A DNA stretch of 64,000 nt from Promerops cafer (taxonomy: Eukaryota > Chordata > Aves > Passeriformes > Nectariniidae), in NCBI GenBank assembly GCA_013398275.1, contig VZSE01002351.1:62001-126000 (forward strand). Reading direction: 5' to 3'. A program made the position numbers and the translations under genes. Below the pieces are notes generated by a model. That model ran no database searches. It had not been told where the DNA came from and was given only the letters and a program-made list of their open reading frames with translations. Positions 1 to 13,200 of the stretch are shown here, piece after piece. Each line of letters starts with the position of its first letter. The first letter of the stretch is position 1.

Positions 1-1065
1 GTTGACAATGTCTTCTAAAATAACTTTATAAAATAGAAGTTCTTATTGATAAGTAATCAATATTTAACTGTATGAGTTCCACAGAAGATGTTTAATCTGC
101 ATTTGACTGCAGTAAAGCAACTAACAAAGGTGGCAAATTATTTGATAAAAAACTTTCTGCAGTCAGGCAGACTTAAAATAACATTTGTGCACCTTTTTAA
201 ATTACTTCTTTCATTGACACAAGAATGAAGAAACTTTTTTTAGTAAGGAATGACAGATAGGATTAAGTCCTTAATGTCTTTGTGCTTATCTCCTTCATGA
301 ATCTTGCCTATTCAGTAGGTTAGAAATGAAAATTAATAAAAAGTAAGCACTTTGGGAGTGAGCCTTCCATCTTTTAGACTGCATTTTAAGAACGATCCTA
401 CCCCCCAGAATGGGGAAGGGAACTACTACAGATGATCTGATTTTACACAGTAACCCAAGACAACAGTAGCCTAAATAAACTTTTACTATGATCAATCCCA
501 GAACAGTTCATCTGCATAACAGAGATTTTGGGGCTGAGCTGTGCTCTGCACAGGTGCAAGGAGCTGAGACAGAGAAGTGCCCTTTTATGTGCTGAGTCTG
601 GTGCCCTTTCATACTCAGTTTAATTGAGCTAATAACCACACATGAAAGGGATCTCCTGTGTATCAGTTAAGTGCTGGCAGCCAGGGCTCACAGGGGCCTT
701 CCTCACATGCATTGAACTGGCATCCAGAGTAGACTGGGGCCAGCTTCAGCTTTATTGTGACCCTAGATGGATCCTTATAAGCAGAAAAAATCCTAAGAAG
801 TTGTACTCTTTAGATATACTAATGCAACAGCTAGTATCCCTGAGTATTATTTTAAAATAGCCTCTTACTTTAAGGGTGAGAATTCTGTGGAGTAAGATTG
901 TCTAAATGCATTAAACAAGATTTTTTTTCTCTTGAACACATCACCCCAAGCTTTTTCATTTTCTCTCACTGATTTTTTTAAACTGTGCCTATTTATTTGA
1001 TGTGCCTTATATATATATGTTTTCAGTGATGAATTTAAGTATAATTTTATCTAATGATATTACAG
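1..1065 (+). other. LIN9: LIN9 intron (3' part)
   Basis: AT-rich intron DNA ending in TTACAG at 1060-1065. It has a short TA repeat near 1008-1018. I see no coding exon or RNA gene here; the preceding LIN9 exon lies left of the window. Confidence 0.8.
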
Positions 1066-1223
1066 GTGTTCTTCTGCATTCTTTGAGGAAGAGAGGTCAG
1101 CGTTAAAACAGAAACGGCAGAAAATCAGACTTTTGCAGCAGCGGAAGGTTGCAGATCTTTCACAGTTCAAAGATCTTCCAGAAGAAATTCCATTACCACT
1201 TGTAATAGGAACAAAAGTTACAG
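1066..1223 (+). CDS. LIN9: LIN9 coding exon: end of DIRP region
   Basis: The exon starts after TTACAG and ends before GTAATTT. One base completes the previous codon, 52 codons follow, and one base is carried over. It encodes CSSAFFEEERSALKQKRQKI to PLVIGTKVT. The charged EEER/KQKRQK stretch is the end of the DIRP (domain in Rb-related pathway) region. Ordinary LIN9 composition; no stop or frameshift. Confidence 0.96.
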
Positions 1224-4200
1224 GTAATTTCTTAAAAACAAACAAAATAAGCAGCCAAGTGTATTTTGCAAAGATTTTAGTAAGTCATAATACACTTAGT
1301 GCGCATAATTATAATAAATGTAAAACGTCAAAAATTGCATTGGTTTTTTGTTAGTTCGTTGAGAAGATGCTTGTGAAGATTAGGTGGTATTTTTCAAAAA
1401 GTGATAAGGTTTTGAGGTGCAAACTTAGTATGGCTTATTATTTCTGCTGTTCAAATCGCAGGCTTTTTTACATGTCTAGTATAACATGATTGTAACAAAT
1501 TTTGGAGAGAGGGAGATGCTTAATTTCAAAATACTGAGTGTTGTCTGAGTTTAAAATCTGACCTAATATAAAACTTGAACTTTAGTTTTCCATAAATAGA
1601 AAACTACCTGTTTTGAAACAGATATACAATTGATATTGCAGTGTAGTTGGACATGTATGCTAAACATGACATTGCCTTACTAAAAAAACTTACACATAAC
1701 TGAGGAAGGAATACTGTTGGAAACATTCCACAGGTTTTGTCTGGTTTTATGAAAATTTGAATTACTCCCTCCTGTCTGATTTTGGTCCAGGTGCTTTTCA
1801 CTTCAGCATCTCCTATTAAAGCCACTACTGTTCATTACATATTTTGTGTTGAACTGCACTACTGTTAGCTCTTGCTGAAGAGCCTGTGTGCACCACACTG
1901 CCTCTCCTCACTCTCCTAGACCTGTATCCTTGAGCTGCCTTCCACACTGTTTTTTGCTAAATATGCAGTCATCAGAGGAGGTGTTCAGAGAGAAGTGCTA
2001 TGCAAAATCATCTGGAAATTGACTTTTTTCTGCAAAATCTATCTGTCAGAAGGTATTGGGTATGAAATAGTGGGAGTTTCTTAGACGTAAGTGTAGTGCT
2101 AATGATTAGGTTTGGGAAATATTTGACCTTCAAAGTTTAATTTTGTAAAAAATTTGTTAATATTTCTATTACATTTTTTTCTGGGTTTGCCTTTTTTTCC
2201 CCATTTAATCTATGGCCTTTAAGTATACATATAAAGAATTACTTGCAAAATATGTAATAAATCTGTTTTTGTTATTTGTATCATAGCATTGTAATGTTTG
2301 GTTTCTGGTTCTCCTGTTGTTTTTTCAGCCCGTTTGCGAGGTGTCCATGATGGTCTGTTCACTGGNTTTTCTGGGTTTGCCTTTTTTTCCCCATTTAATC
2401 TATGGCCTTTAAGTATACATATAAAGAATTACTTGCAAAATATGTAATAAATCTGTTTTTGTTATTTGTATCATAGCATTGTAATGTTTGGTTTCTGGTT
2501 CTCCTGTGTCCATGATGGTCTGTTCACTGGACAGATAGATGCTGTAGACACTCTTAATGCTACCTACAGAGTGACTTTTGACAGGGCAGGTCTTGGAACA
2601 CACACAGTCCCAGATTATGAAGTTCTTGTAAGTATTAATGACACATTCTAAAAGTATCTGTAATAAGAAAATAAAATTTTAAAAATCCACAATGATATGC
2701 TTTAATCAAAAATAAGAAAATAAAAAATATTACACCCAAGTGGTATTGTCATAAAGTAGAAACAAGCATAACAGATGCGTGGGAAATTCCAGGATAATGA
2801 ACTTTTATTGTTTATGGTTTTACAGAACAGGATAACCCTCTATGATTAAAGCATAATGGCTCAGGGTGGAATAACTTACTAGACCAACTGCTGTAGGCTG
2901 TTACAATAGCCTGAGTTCAATATGAAGAAATACAATGAGTAGCGTAAGATCCCAAAGAGAATTCTGCGATGGGGTCCCACCAGGATTTGCGGAAAATGTT
3001 CAAGAAAACCCTGGCCCTTTGTGATTTGCCAAAGTCAGGAAAGGCCTGTGGGAGTTGCAAACAAGTTTTATGAGTTGACTGAACTTGATTTTGAAATTTC
3101 TTGTGCTAATGAAGCTACCTGGGAGGATGTTGTTTTGGTCAAAGAATTGGAGATTATCTCCCAGCACCTAGGCTTTGTTCCTGCCAGACAGTCCAGCCTA
3201 GACTGCAAGGTTTCTGTAGGACCTGACTTTCTTTTGTATCTTGTGTAGTGTTGGATCTATGTAATTCTTCTAGTCTCTGTCATGGTCTGAGTTTGGAGCC
3301 TCTGCTGAACTCCTGTTGTGATTTGTTTGCCAATAACATTTTTGGAAATGTTCATGCAGGTTTTATTTTATGTGATGCCAGAACACTCTGAAAACTCCAG
3401 CAACACATTAGGACTTTGAGGCTCCTGCCTAGACCAAAAGCAAAATATTAATCTTTTCGTGCTGTTGGGTTGGGGTGTGGATAGGCACGGCTAGTGCAGA
3501 TCTCAGAAATAAATTATGTGTTCCAAAAGGTTAAAAATGAACCAGACACTGAAGTATATCCTTCTTTCCCTTTCCCTGTCTGGCAGAGTAATGAGCCTCA
3601 TGAAACCATGCCAATCGCTGCCTTTGGACAGAAACAACGGCCTTCGCGCTTCTTCATGACTCCTCCCCGATTGCCATACACACCTTCACTCCAGTCTCCA
3701 ATCACAGTAAGTTGCTTTTTTCAAGTGGTATTCATCACTGAAGTATTTTTGATACATGTTGAAGCTGTTACCCTAAAAAGTTTTTGAGATTGATTTTCTG
3801 ATGTTATTTAGCATTACTAAAATTTTAGCAAAACCCTCTAAAAAGAAGCTATTAATTTAGATGTTTTATCCTTTATAGGACAGTGATCCTTTATTAGGAC
3901 AATCTTCATGGAAAAACAAAATTTCAGGCACAGATAGTGAAACACTAGGAGGCTTTCCAGTAGAATTCCTCATTCAAGTGGTAAGTATTAACTGCAGCTC
4001 TTAATTTTGTTGTTTATTGTCCTTTTGTGTTTATTCTGCCAATTCTTCTGCAGTTCAATGTCCTTCTGTTAATTTATGATAGATACGGTAATAGCCAAAT
4101 TAACTTTTGAAGAGATGTTCATATTTGTTTTTATTCCCCCTTCTTAATTTTCTCACTTGTTTATAACCTTTGAAATATGCTGCTTTTCAGACTGCAGAGG

Positions 4201-7200
4201 TATTCAAAAGTGTCTTATTTTCCCAGCTCTACCATTTTATCTTTTAAAAGAAGTATTATTTCTACGTGCAGACCTTAAGACTTCTTTATTTGTTTAAAGT
4301 ATACTTGCACTGTGCAAAGAACATTTGCCTATATGCATTATCATATATATTTTATGTTAAATAATGTTCTACCCTCCTGGAGAAGAAAAGCAGCACTCAT
4401 TTCCATGCAAGCAAACATTCATTTTATAGATAACACTACACAGAAAATACTTGTTTCTCTTCACCTTTGTGAAATAATTCCTCAGTGGTTTTTGTGCACC
4501 AGTTCAGAAGAGCACAGACAGTAATGTTAGGAAGCCAAGGTTCACTGAATATTAAAACACATTGAAGCATTTTCCAGGATGATGGAAGAATGTAATTGCT
4601 CATGTTGGCTTAGCTTAAGATCAGTGATTGAAGTCTTTAACAAGGAAAGCAGTTTTGAACATGCCAAAGGAGATTGGAATGATTCATGTTTAAAATATTA
4701 AGAACTGAGAAATAAAATGCCTCTCAGATTTTAAAGTCTGTGTAATTGGCCAAAAGAATAAATTTGTGTCAGTAGCTCACATGACACACTAACATTTGGG
4801 CCATTCAACATAATGAATTTTGTTTGACAGTATCATCTATTTGGCTTTTTCAGAGGAAATTTGTATGAAGCTGATTTTGAAAAAGGTGGCGCGGCATCTA
4901 GCTTAGCTAAGAAAATTTAAAATAGATGTTGTTGCTGTAAGATTAATTATGGTAAAATTGAAATACACAAAAGATACAGTCTTTATGCAGCTGAACAGTA
5001 TCTGCAGCTGTCCTGTTTGACTCATGGAGTATGATCAGGGAGACTAGGTAACTAAGGTGTATTGAGCTTTACATCTACTTAGTACATCAAATTGATCTGT
5101 TTATGATATTGTTTCTGCATTTTAAATATGAAAATGTGTGATTTGTCAGTCACGTTCGGTTGTGTATTACTACTCAGTATAAGGAAATCTAAGTTTTACA
5201 AGTATAGGCCTCTTGCTTGTATTGTAAATGGTGGCATTTTACAAAGATACCACATTAATATGTATTTTTGCTTGAAGATTTTCAAAATAGTTTGAACAAA
5301 ATCAGTCCACAGATTTTTGGCGTTTGTCTATTTGAGCAACGACAAAAATCTACAGGGCTTAAACATTTATGAAAGGACTTGAAGCATTATTTTTAAGAAT
5401 CAATTTTTTAATTAGAAGTTTGAGGATGTGCTGAAATTTGGTGTTCTGAAATACATGAGACTGGTGAATGCTGATTTATTGATTGTGCTGTATTCACCAG
5501 TCCAGATGTATTTTTATATTAAGGGTTGCTGCTCAGGATGTTTTAGCCTTTCTGATAGACTGGTACTTAAAAAAAGTCAAATCCCTTTTTCTCATTTAAT
5601 GTTGATTCAGGAAGTAAATGGTCAAAAACTGTTTGATTCCAAGAAAACTTTCTGGAAAACTATTGCCAGGCAGTTATTTATAAGACCAGAAAGAAACAGT
5701 TTTATGGGAAGAATTTTGGACAAAACAGAAAATACAGAGCGTACCTCAAATGTTTAAATCCAGCCCCTTATTTCCCTTATTCCTTTATTTCCCTCTGAAA
5801 TTAATTTGGAAGAAGAGGAAGTGAATCCAAAATCACATGCATACAATGACAAATAAATGCTAGGGATATTCTCTTTACCTAGAACTTGAAGTTGTAAGCA
5901 AACATTGGGACTTGTAACTGTTTTAATCACTGTTCTACACTGTCTTAGTTTTTCTAAATCTTTATATTTCTTACTACGTTACATTTTGACATCTGAGACT
6001 GTGGACTAATGCATTAGAAGATTGGCTCAAAAATTAACATGCTATTAAGAATAAAGTCAACAATAAATGAGTAATAACTTTTTTTTAAAAGTCTTTCATG
6101 CTTAATTCATTATGTAATGTATCCTTAAATATTTCATGTGCTAAACGGCAGGTCAAAATTGATAGATTGCATTTGTACATTCTAGCCAGTATTTAAATTT
6201 GGAGGATGTTTTTCCAAGTCTTCAGCTACAGCTTTTCTTATTTTCCTTCCTCCCTGCTTCCTTTTTTGTTTTGGGGTAAAAAATTTGATTGGAAGGCAGC
6301 GCTGTAGGACAAAGCAGGTGTTGGCAGGGTTGCTGCATGCCCAGTAGAGGGAGTGTGGTGATGCAGCACAGGCACAGCAGGGACCTGGTGTCTGCATGTC
6401 GGGAAAGGAGGGATCTTCCCAAGTTAGATGCAGGAGGAACAAACTGAAAATGGGTGCTCGATTTTTGGCTGTTTTCTCCTTATGAAAATTTTGAAAATAT
6501 TTCATAGTAAGTTATCACATGCTGCATTTTGAAATGCTCATATTTTATGACTAACAAATTAAATCAGAAGTGAAAATCTAAACATTCTGGTTGGGTTGTT
6601 CCTTCATTTCTTTTAACGTGGAAAAGCATTGTAATAAAAGCTTGTTTCCAGTTTATTGAGAACTATAAATTGCAACAGTAAACAGGATGAGCTATGGTGA
6701 AAATAGAGCTGTTAGGCAAGAATTTCTCAAGACAAAGAGGGCTAGACTGAATTCTAGCATTCACTGGCAAATGAAAATGGAGGTCTATGTAATAAAATGT
6801 ACCCCTGAGAGAAAGTTGGTGGATGTGATAGATACAGTGAAAATCCTTAGAATCAGATTGTCCTGATCACTGGAATATGTCTTGGAATAGTACGAATATA
6901 ATAGAAAATCCAAGCTCATCAAATGGAGAACTAGCACTATGCATCTTCACATATGGCTGCACATCAAAGCAGAAGTTAAGAATCAAATGCCTTGCAAATT
7001 TGGGGAACAAATTATATAATCTGCATTAATTTGTGGACTCATCAACTTCATGAAGGAGAAGAATGTGTTAGGCAGTTGCTGGATGGTGATGACAGCAGAG
7101 CTTGACAAGTAACTTTTTGGCAGCAGTGGCAGATGGTGTACAGTGCTTTTCTTCCTCCCAGGTGTTTTATTTGCAACGTGAACACTTGTGTGGTGTGTTA

Positions 7201-10200
7201 AAAACTAGATCAGAGAGGCAATCCAGCTCACAAGTAACAATTTAACTTTTCTTTCTTGCCCCTTCTGAATTTGTTTTTTTGTCATTATCTCTTGTGTGAT
7301 TGGGCTCTTAATGCAAAGAGCAAAAATGCAAGTGCTGGCACTGAGGGACAGCAGAAGTACAGAAATGAGCAGCTGGAATTGGGAGGCTGATAACCCATGC
7401 AGTGTTGCCTCTGACCATGGCTCACCATCCTTTCGTAAGATGCATCTGGCAAAATATTTGGAGTAGAGAGAGAGAAGCATTGATGCCATTTTACAGGTTT
7501 AGTTTCCAGGTGTGTCATTCAGAGTACTGTTACAGGCTTCCTGTGCTCACACACAGGCGAGATGGCAGTGAATGGAAAAAGATACAAAAAGGGCCACAAA
7601 AGTTTAAGAGATGAAGAGTCCTTTAAGGGAGTGGGATCTGAAAAGGCTTGGGTTGTGCTTAATCTGGTGGAAGAACAGTGGAGAAGAGATGCTTTTATTG
7701 TCTCTAAATAAAACAGGGATAAATGCAAGGAGGGAACACTATATTTAGCTGAAAACCAGCTTTGGTTGTTTGGCAATTTCAAACAAATTGCTATGAAGTG
7801 AAAAAGAATGCATTTAGCATGGAAATTCCCAGAATATTCCTCATTAGCTGAAAGAGATCCTGGAACAATTTTCTAATTACAATTTGTGAGGGCAAGCAAC
7901 CTAGCTGCATTAAGATTGAACTTAAAAATCACAGAAGGATTATATATAAATCAGATGTGTGTTGAACTAGGAGTTCCTATTTCTCCCAGTCATGTGTTTC
8001 ACTGCTAGGATGCAGTTAACCCCTCTGGAATTTATAAAACCTGAAATTTTTGCTCTGTTTACTCCAGTAATAAAAGTGTTGCTGGTTGTAGTGAAGCTAG
8101 GATTTCTCTCAGGGCCCTAGAGTATGAATAGTTTTAGGAGTGATGAGTGTGTTGAAAGTGCTGCCAGTGATTTCCACTTCAGCCTGCTAGGTCCCCAGGG
8201 CAGGAGACACAGAGTATTCCCATTACAAAAGAGGGAAGTGGAAAGCCCAGAGTTGTTCTGTATAAAATGGATCCAATCTCTATACCAGGGTTTAATGCAG
8301 GGGTTTACACAAAGGGCTGGTGCTCAGTGGAGGGCACAGCTGAGAGTTGTGTGGGGAAAAAAGGTGTAGTAAGGTGAGTGATACTAATTGTAGTATCGTG
8401 ATCATAACACCCTTTGCTCTCCTTCAGCCTATTAAAAAAAAAGGGTTCTTCAGCCTCTAGCTGGCCATAAATCATGTTAGTCTTCCTGTAGGGAATTTTA
8501 GCTGATGGATTTTAGCACTCATAAATTTAGGGCACTTGGAATCACTTTAAAAATCTCTGGAAGATCCATCATTTAATTTTAATTAATTTTTATTTCTGCT
8601 TCTTAACTTGATCAACAACTGAGAAATACATTTTAAATTATGAAAGAAACAGGTATGGTTTTTTATCATGAACTTCTATGGCATTTCAAAACTGCTTAAG
8701 GGGCTAGTCTTTCTAAAAATAGTTCCTTTGTTTTAGACCAGGTTATCGAAAATCCTTATGATCAAGAAGGAACACATCAAACAATTGAGAGAGATGAATA
8801 CGGAAGCAGAAAAGCTGGTGAGAATGTTCTCTTTTTGGTTATTAAAACAGGATATGTTTTAACAGCTAATGCAAATAAATTTAATTAGGAGTATAGTCTA
8901 AATAAAACCTGTATTTTATTGCCTTCTATGACATGAAATGTCTTTATTATTTTTAAAGACAAGTCAGAGAGGTCAGTTGTTTCAAATATGATTTTTCTTT
9001 GAAAGCACTGTGCTTTGGAACCTGATTTATGTTAAGGTCAGGATAGCACATGTCAGTTAACACATAAAGTAAGGAAATACTATGTACCTTGAGAATTTGG
9101 AGTACAAGTCTATATGGTAAGACATTTATGCTAAAACTGTTTTGCAGATGGTAGATACTTATTATCTCAGCTTTCTGGTTAAAGCAATTACTCATTTCAG
9201 AGATTTTTGTGTAAAGCTCTGAGTGCCCTTGACTGGCATTTTAAGTTACAGTACCACAGCAGGTACAGCATAATTAGCAGCAGCAGCAGCATGGTTTTTC
9301 TTGCTAACTTTATCTAATCAGCAGTCAGTAAATCGAAATTTTAATAAGAGTGGCTCTTCTACCACCCATGGTTATAAATTAACTTGAGAAAGCTCTCAGT
9401 CTCAGCCTTCTGCCAGCATCCATCCAGGCTGTTTTCTCTGCAGTGTACAGAAGGCTAAAGGTTTGTGCAGAAGAAGGGTGCCTTTTATTTCTTGAAACAA
9501 AACAGTTGATTTTTTTTTTTCCATATAAAATATTTGAATGTTGAAAGATGTTATTGCAGTGAGATTTCTCTTTGTGACTTCAGTGATCATGTGCATATGT
9601 GCATTCTGTTACTCTGCTTCCTACTGCCCCATCCCTGTGTCTCTGTAATTTTCTTCTTCTGTGCCATGGTGGTGTTCTTCAAAAGCTTGTTATCAGTTAC
9701 TGCATTATGGTGGTGTTCTTCAAAAGCTTGTTATAATTTCAGTTACTACATTATTTTTCCTGTACATCAAATGTTTTGTCTTTTAATTTTGTATGTCAGT
9801 AATTAAGCTAGATGCAAAGAGGAGTAAGATGAAAGCATGTCATTGTTACCTGCAACTCTGATAATGAAAAATTACCAACTCTTCTTAAATCAATTTTTTT
9901 TCTGAGATATTCATACTTTTGCATGGATAAGGAGATCCAGAGGAATGACAGTATCCTTCCTCTAGCAAGAACCCGAATGTTAGCTCAGCTATTAAGTCAT
10001 AAATTACCTGTATTGTTACTTTTCTTGTTCTCCTTATTCCACTAAATTGACAGAGCAAAAAAGCAACTGGGAAGGAAATCTAGAAATAGATGCTGAATTA
10101 GCTACATTTAGCTCAATTGTACCCTGGATAAGGACTTTGAGATACTTTGAAATTCCTCCCTGCTCTATTGCCTCTGAAAACTAGCAGTCATGAAGCACCC

Positions 10201-13200
10201 CCCATTACCACTCAAGGCTGTCCTGATAAAAATAGAGGATGTGATATCTTCCTGTTGGGCCATATTCTTAGCCCATCTTCTAATCCTCTTTGTCACTTGG
10301 CAATCCCATCTACATTTGTGCCACTGAATATGTGTTGCTTCTCCTTTAAAATATATTTTCTTTGAACAAGAATTTTTTCTGACCCCAGTTCACTTCAACA
10401 TCAATAATATACCTGAACATGAATAAAATTGAATCCTTTGAGTTCATTCAGGTGTACTTTAATTGTCAGACTTCGGTAATAATTCATACATTTGTCATTT
10501 GATAATTGTTAGAGTACCATTGCTGTTTGGTTTAAAGTAATCCTTTTTTGAAGACTTCTGTTTAATGACTGATTCAATATAGAAATAAATGGAACTGACC
10601 AAAATCAGAAATGGTACTGGATGTAGGCCATTATTATTTGGCAATAATAATAAATTTACACGAGTCAGGGGATGCCTTCAGAGGAGCTATTAATGTATAT
10701 AACTGTACATTTTTGTCTCATTTTTCTTGACATCACTGTACTAGTCTGGGTTGCAGGCTATAAATAAATTACTGTGTACATAAAACAGTAAACATTTGGA
10801 TAAACAAGTATAAATTGAAAGGACCTGCAATATAAACAAGGTTAAGGTAATGCTGGTTGTCTCAGAGAAGCATCTGGATCTTTGGTGACAGGTGTTACCT
10901 GCTTCCCTCTACTGAAAGCCATCCATTTTTGTGTTTCCAGGTCTGGGGTTGTGCCCATGTCAGAAATAGGGCTGGTGCTGAGAAATACTTCTTTAACCAT
11001 CACTAGCATAGAATGCCCTTAGCCTTTCCTCTCCAACAGGGAATTCATAACTGTCTGCAGCTTTCACAACTGAGCTGGAGCAGTTCAGTTTGCTCTGAGA
11101 GAACTGGTCACTGGAGAAGGTCTGAAAGATTTGATTTTTTTTATGTTCCAGGGCTGCAGAAAGTATGCCAAATTTATGCTACTTTCCAGTGACTTCTGAA
11201 ATTGGTTTAAAGCCCTGTTAAACTGGTATTCAGATTTGTAAATCCCTGGAGATCATCTCAGTGATTAGGTTTAATGGGGAACTTTGAACTGAACTCGTAA
11301 CTGAAACCTTCTGAGTTTTTGACCAGGATTATCCTTAGGGAGGCTCTTGACTGTTCATCTGGCTTTATCTTGTGTGTGAAATCTATAGCTACAAGTTTTG
11401 ATTGTAGCAGGTACCTGTATCTCAGTCCTATGGCTGGAACTACCTCTAGCTTCTCTTGCAATAGGCAATTTGGAGAGGAAATTTTATAATATATTGTATG
11501 TTTTGTTTCAATTTCATAAATATTACCCAAACAACGTCAAGCTGTATTCTGAAAAGAGTGTAAGAAAAAAGGTACTGTATTTTGGTATTTATTCTTTTTG
11601 TGGAAAATCATGCTTACAAAATACTGTTACCAAATATAAGCTCTAGTAACTTTCTTTTTTGGCAGAACTGTTAGCTGTGACAGAAGGTGTGTAGCACTGA
11701 GTCACCCTCACGTGACCAATAACTTACTAGCCAAATGTGCCTCCCATTCTGCAGCAGAGGTGGTCGAGGCCATATTGTCCTGACTGTTCCTCTGCTGGCA
11801 GGATAGTTTTCTGCTCAACCAGTAGGGAGAAGCCATGCCCAGCTACTGGAGGGCTAAGCAGGTCAGACCACAGTCATCTTCTGTAGCACTTACCACCAGA
11901 GATTATTGTAGCTCTTCAAGGAGGGAATAAAAGCATGGTTGTTACCTACACAGTTTCACTTGGACTTATAAACAGTAATGCTGCATTTTAATATTTTGTT
12001 AATGTTTTTCTATTTGACACCAGGATTTCAAATATCTCAGTATTATTTTCAAGTAAAAACTCCTTTTGATGAGTTCAAAATCTGTACAGTATTGCATTAA
12101 CTTTAATATGCTTTGTGTTTTCCACAGAAATCCTATTCCATGCCAATTGGCATTGAGTTTCAGAGGAGATACGCAACTATTGTTCTAGATCTAGAACAAC
12201 TAAACAAAGACTTAAATAAAGTTTTGCATAAAGTTCAACAGTATTGCTATGAGGTAAGATTTTGCTGGAATCTCTGTGTACTTGGTGGTTTTGCTCAACC
12301 TAAGTAGAAAACAGAATTTCCTGGGAGTAGGGGGTGGGTGGGGGTGGCACTGAATTGAAACTGTTGGTAGCTGTGTTGGATTCCTTGTCTGGAATTTGAG
12401 CTGCCTTTGAGCAACACTTTTCCTGATACCAGTGGCCTGTTCTTAAGTAGACATACATAAAGAAAAAACACTGTGTACTATACACACACAAACTGTCTTT
12501 GAAATCATCTCATTTCACACATCCACCAAATGTCCACAAAGGACATTTTCATTCTTAATTTCTCCCCTTCCTATCTCTGCAGCTTGCTCCTGACCAGGGC
12601 CTCCAGCCTGCTGACCAACCCACGGATCTGAGGCGCAGATGTGAAGAGGAAGCTCAGGAGGTTGTCAGACAAGCAAATACCTTGTCCACAGGACAACTCT
12701 GTGTGGAGAGTGAAAATTTAACTGATCTTATTTCTAGACTTACAGCAATATTACTGCAAATTAAGGTAAAAGGTTTGGACAAAATATCTTCTCCCATACA
12801 ATATGTAGTATTAAAGCTCTGCCAGATTCTGTGCTGAACTGTGAGAACATTTTTGTTTTCTTCTTCTACAGTGTCTAGCAGAAGGAGGTGATCTGAATTC
12901 CTTTGAATTTAAATCACTAACAGATTCATTAAATGACATTAAGAATTCAATAGACTCCTCAAATATCAGGTATTACTTTTTGAATATTTAATTCTTAATT
13001 ACACACTTTGTGATAGGTCTTACTGTATTTTAGAGGTGAACATTGATTATAATTAAGGGGTTTAATCTGATAACTTCTACTTATAGGAAGGGTCCCATCT
13101 AAAAGGGGGGCTTCTTAAAGGGAATGTGAAATGAGCAGTTTTCTGTTTGAACCTATCAGTGAAATAACATGTTAAAAAAAATGGTTAAAAAGTGCTAAAT

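Noticed and set aside
2466..2651. Plus-strand frame beginning in the redundant copy
   Set aside because: Its first residues come from intron sequence and its last ones run past the GTAAGT donor. Only the middle is real LIN9 exon.
5428..5757. 109-codon frame in a LIN9 intron
   Set aside because: No domain recognised, no splice or promoter context, AT-rich base use like the intron around it.
7086..7160. GTGATGAC, a possible snoRNA C box, in a LIN9 intron
   Set aside because: No matching D box (CTGA) or closing stem at a suitable distance.
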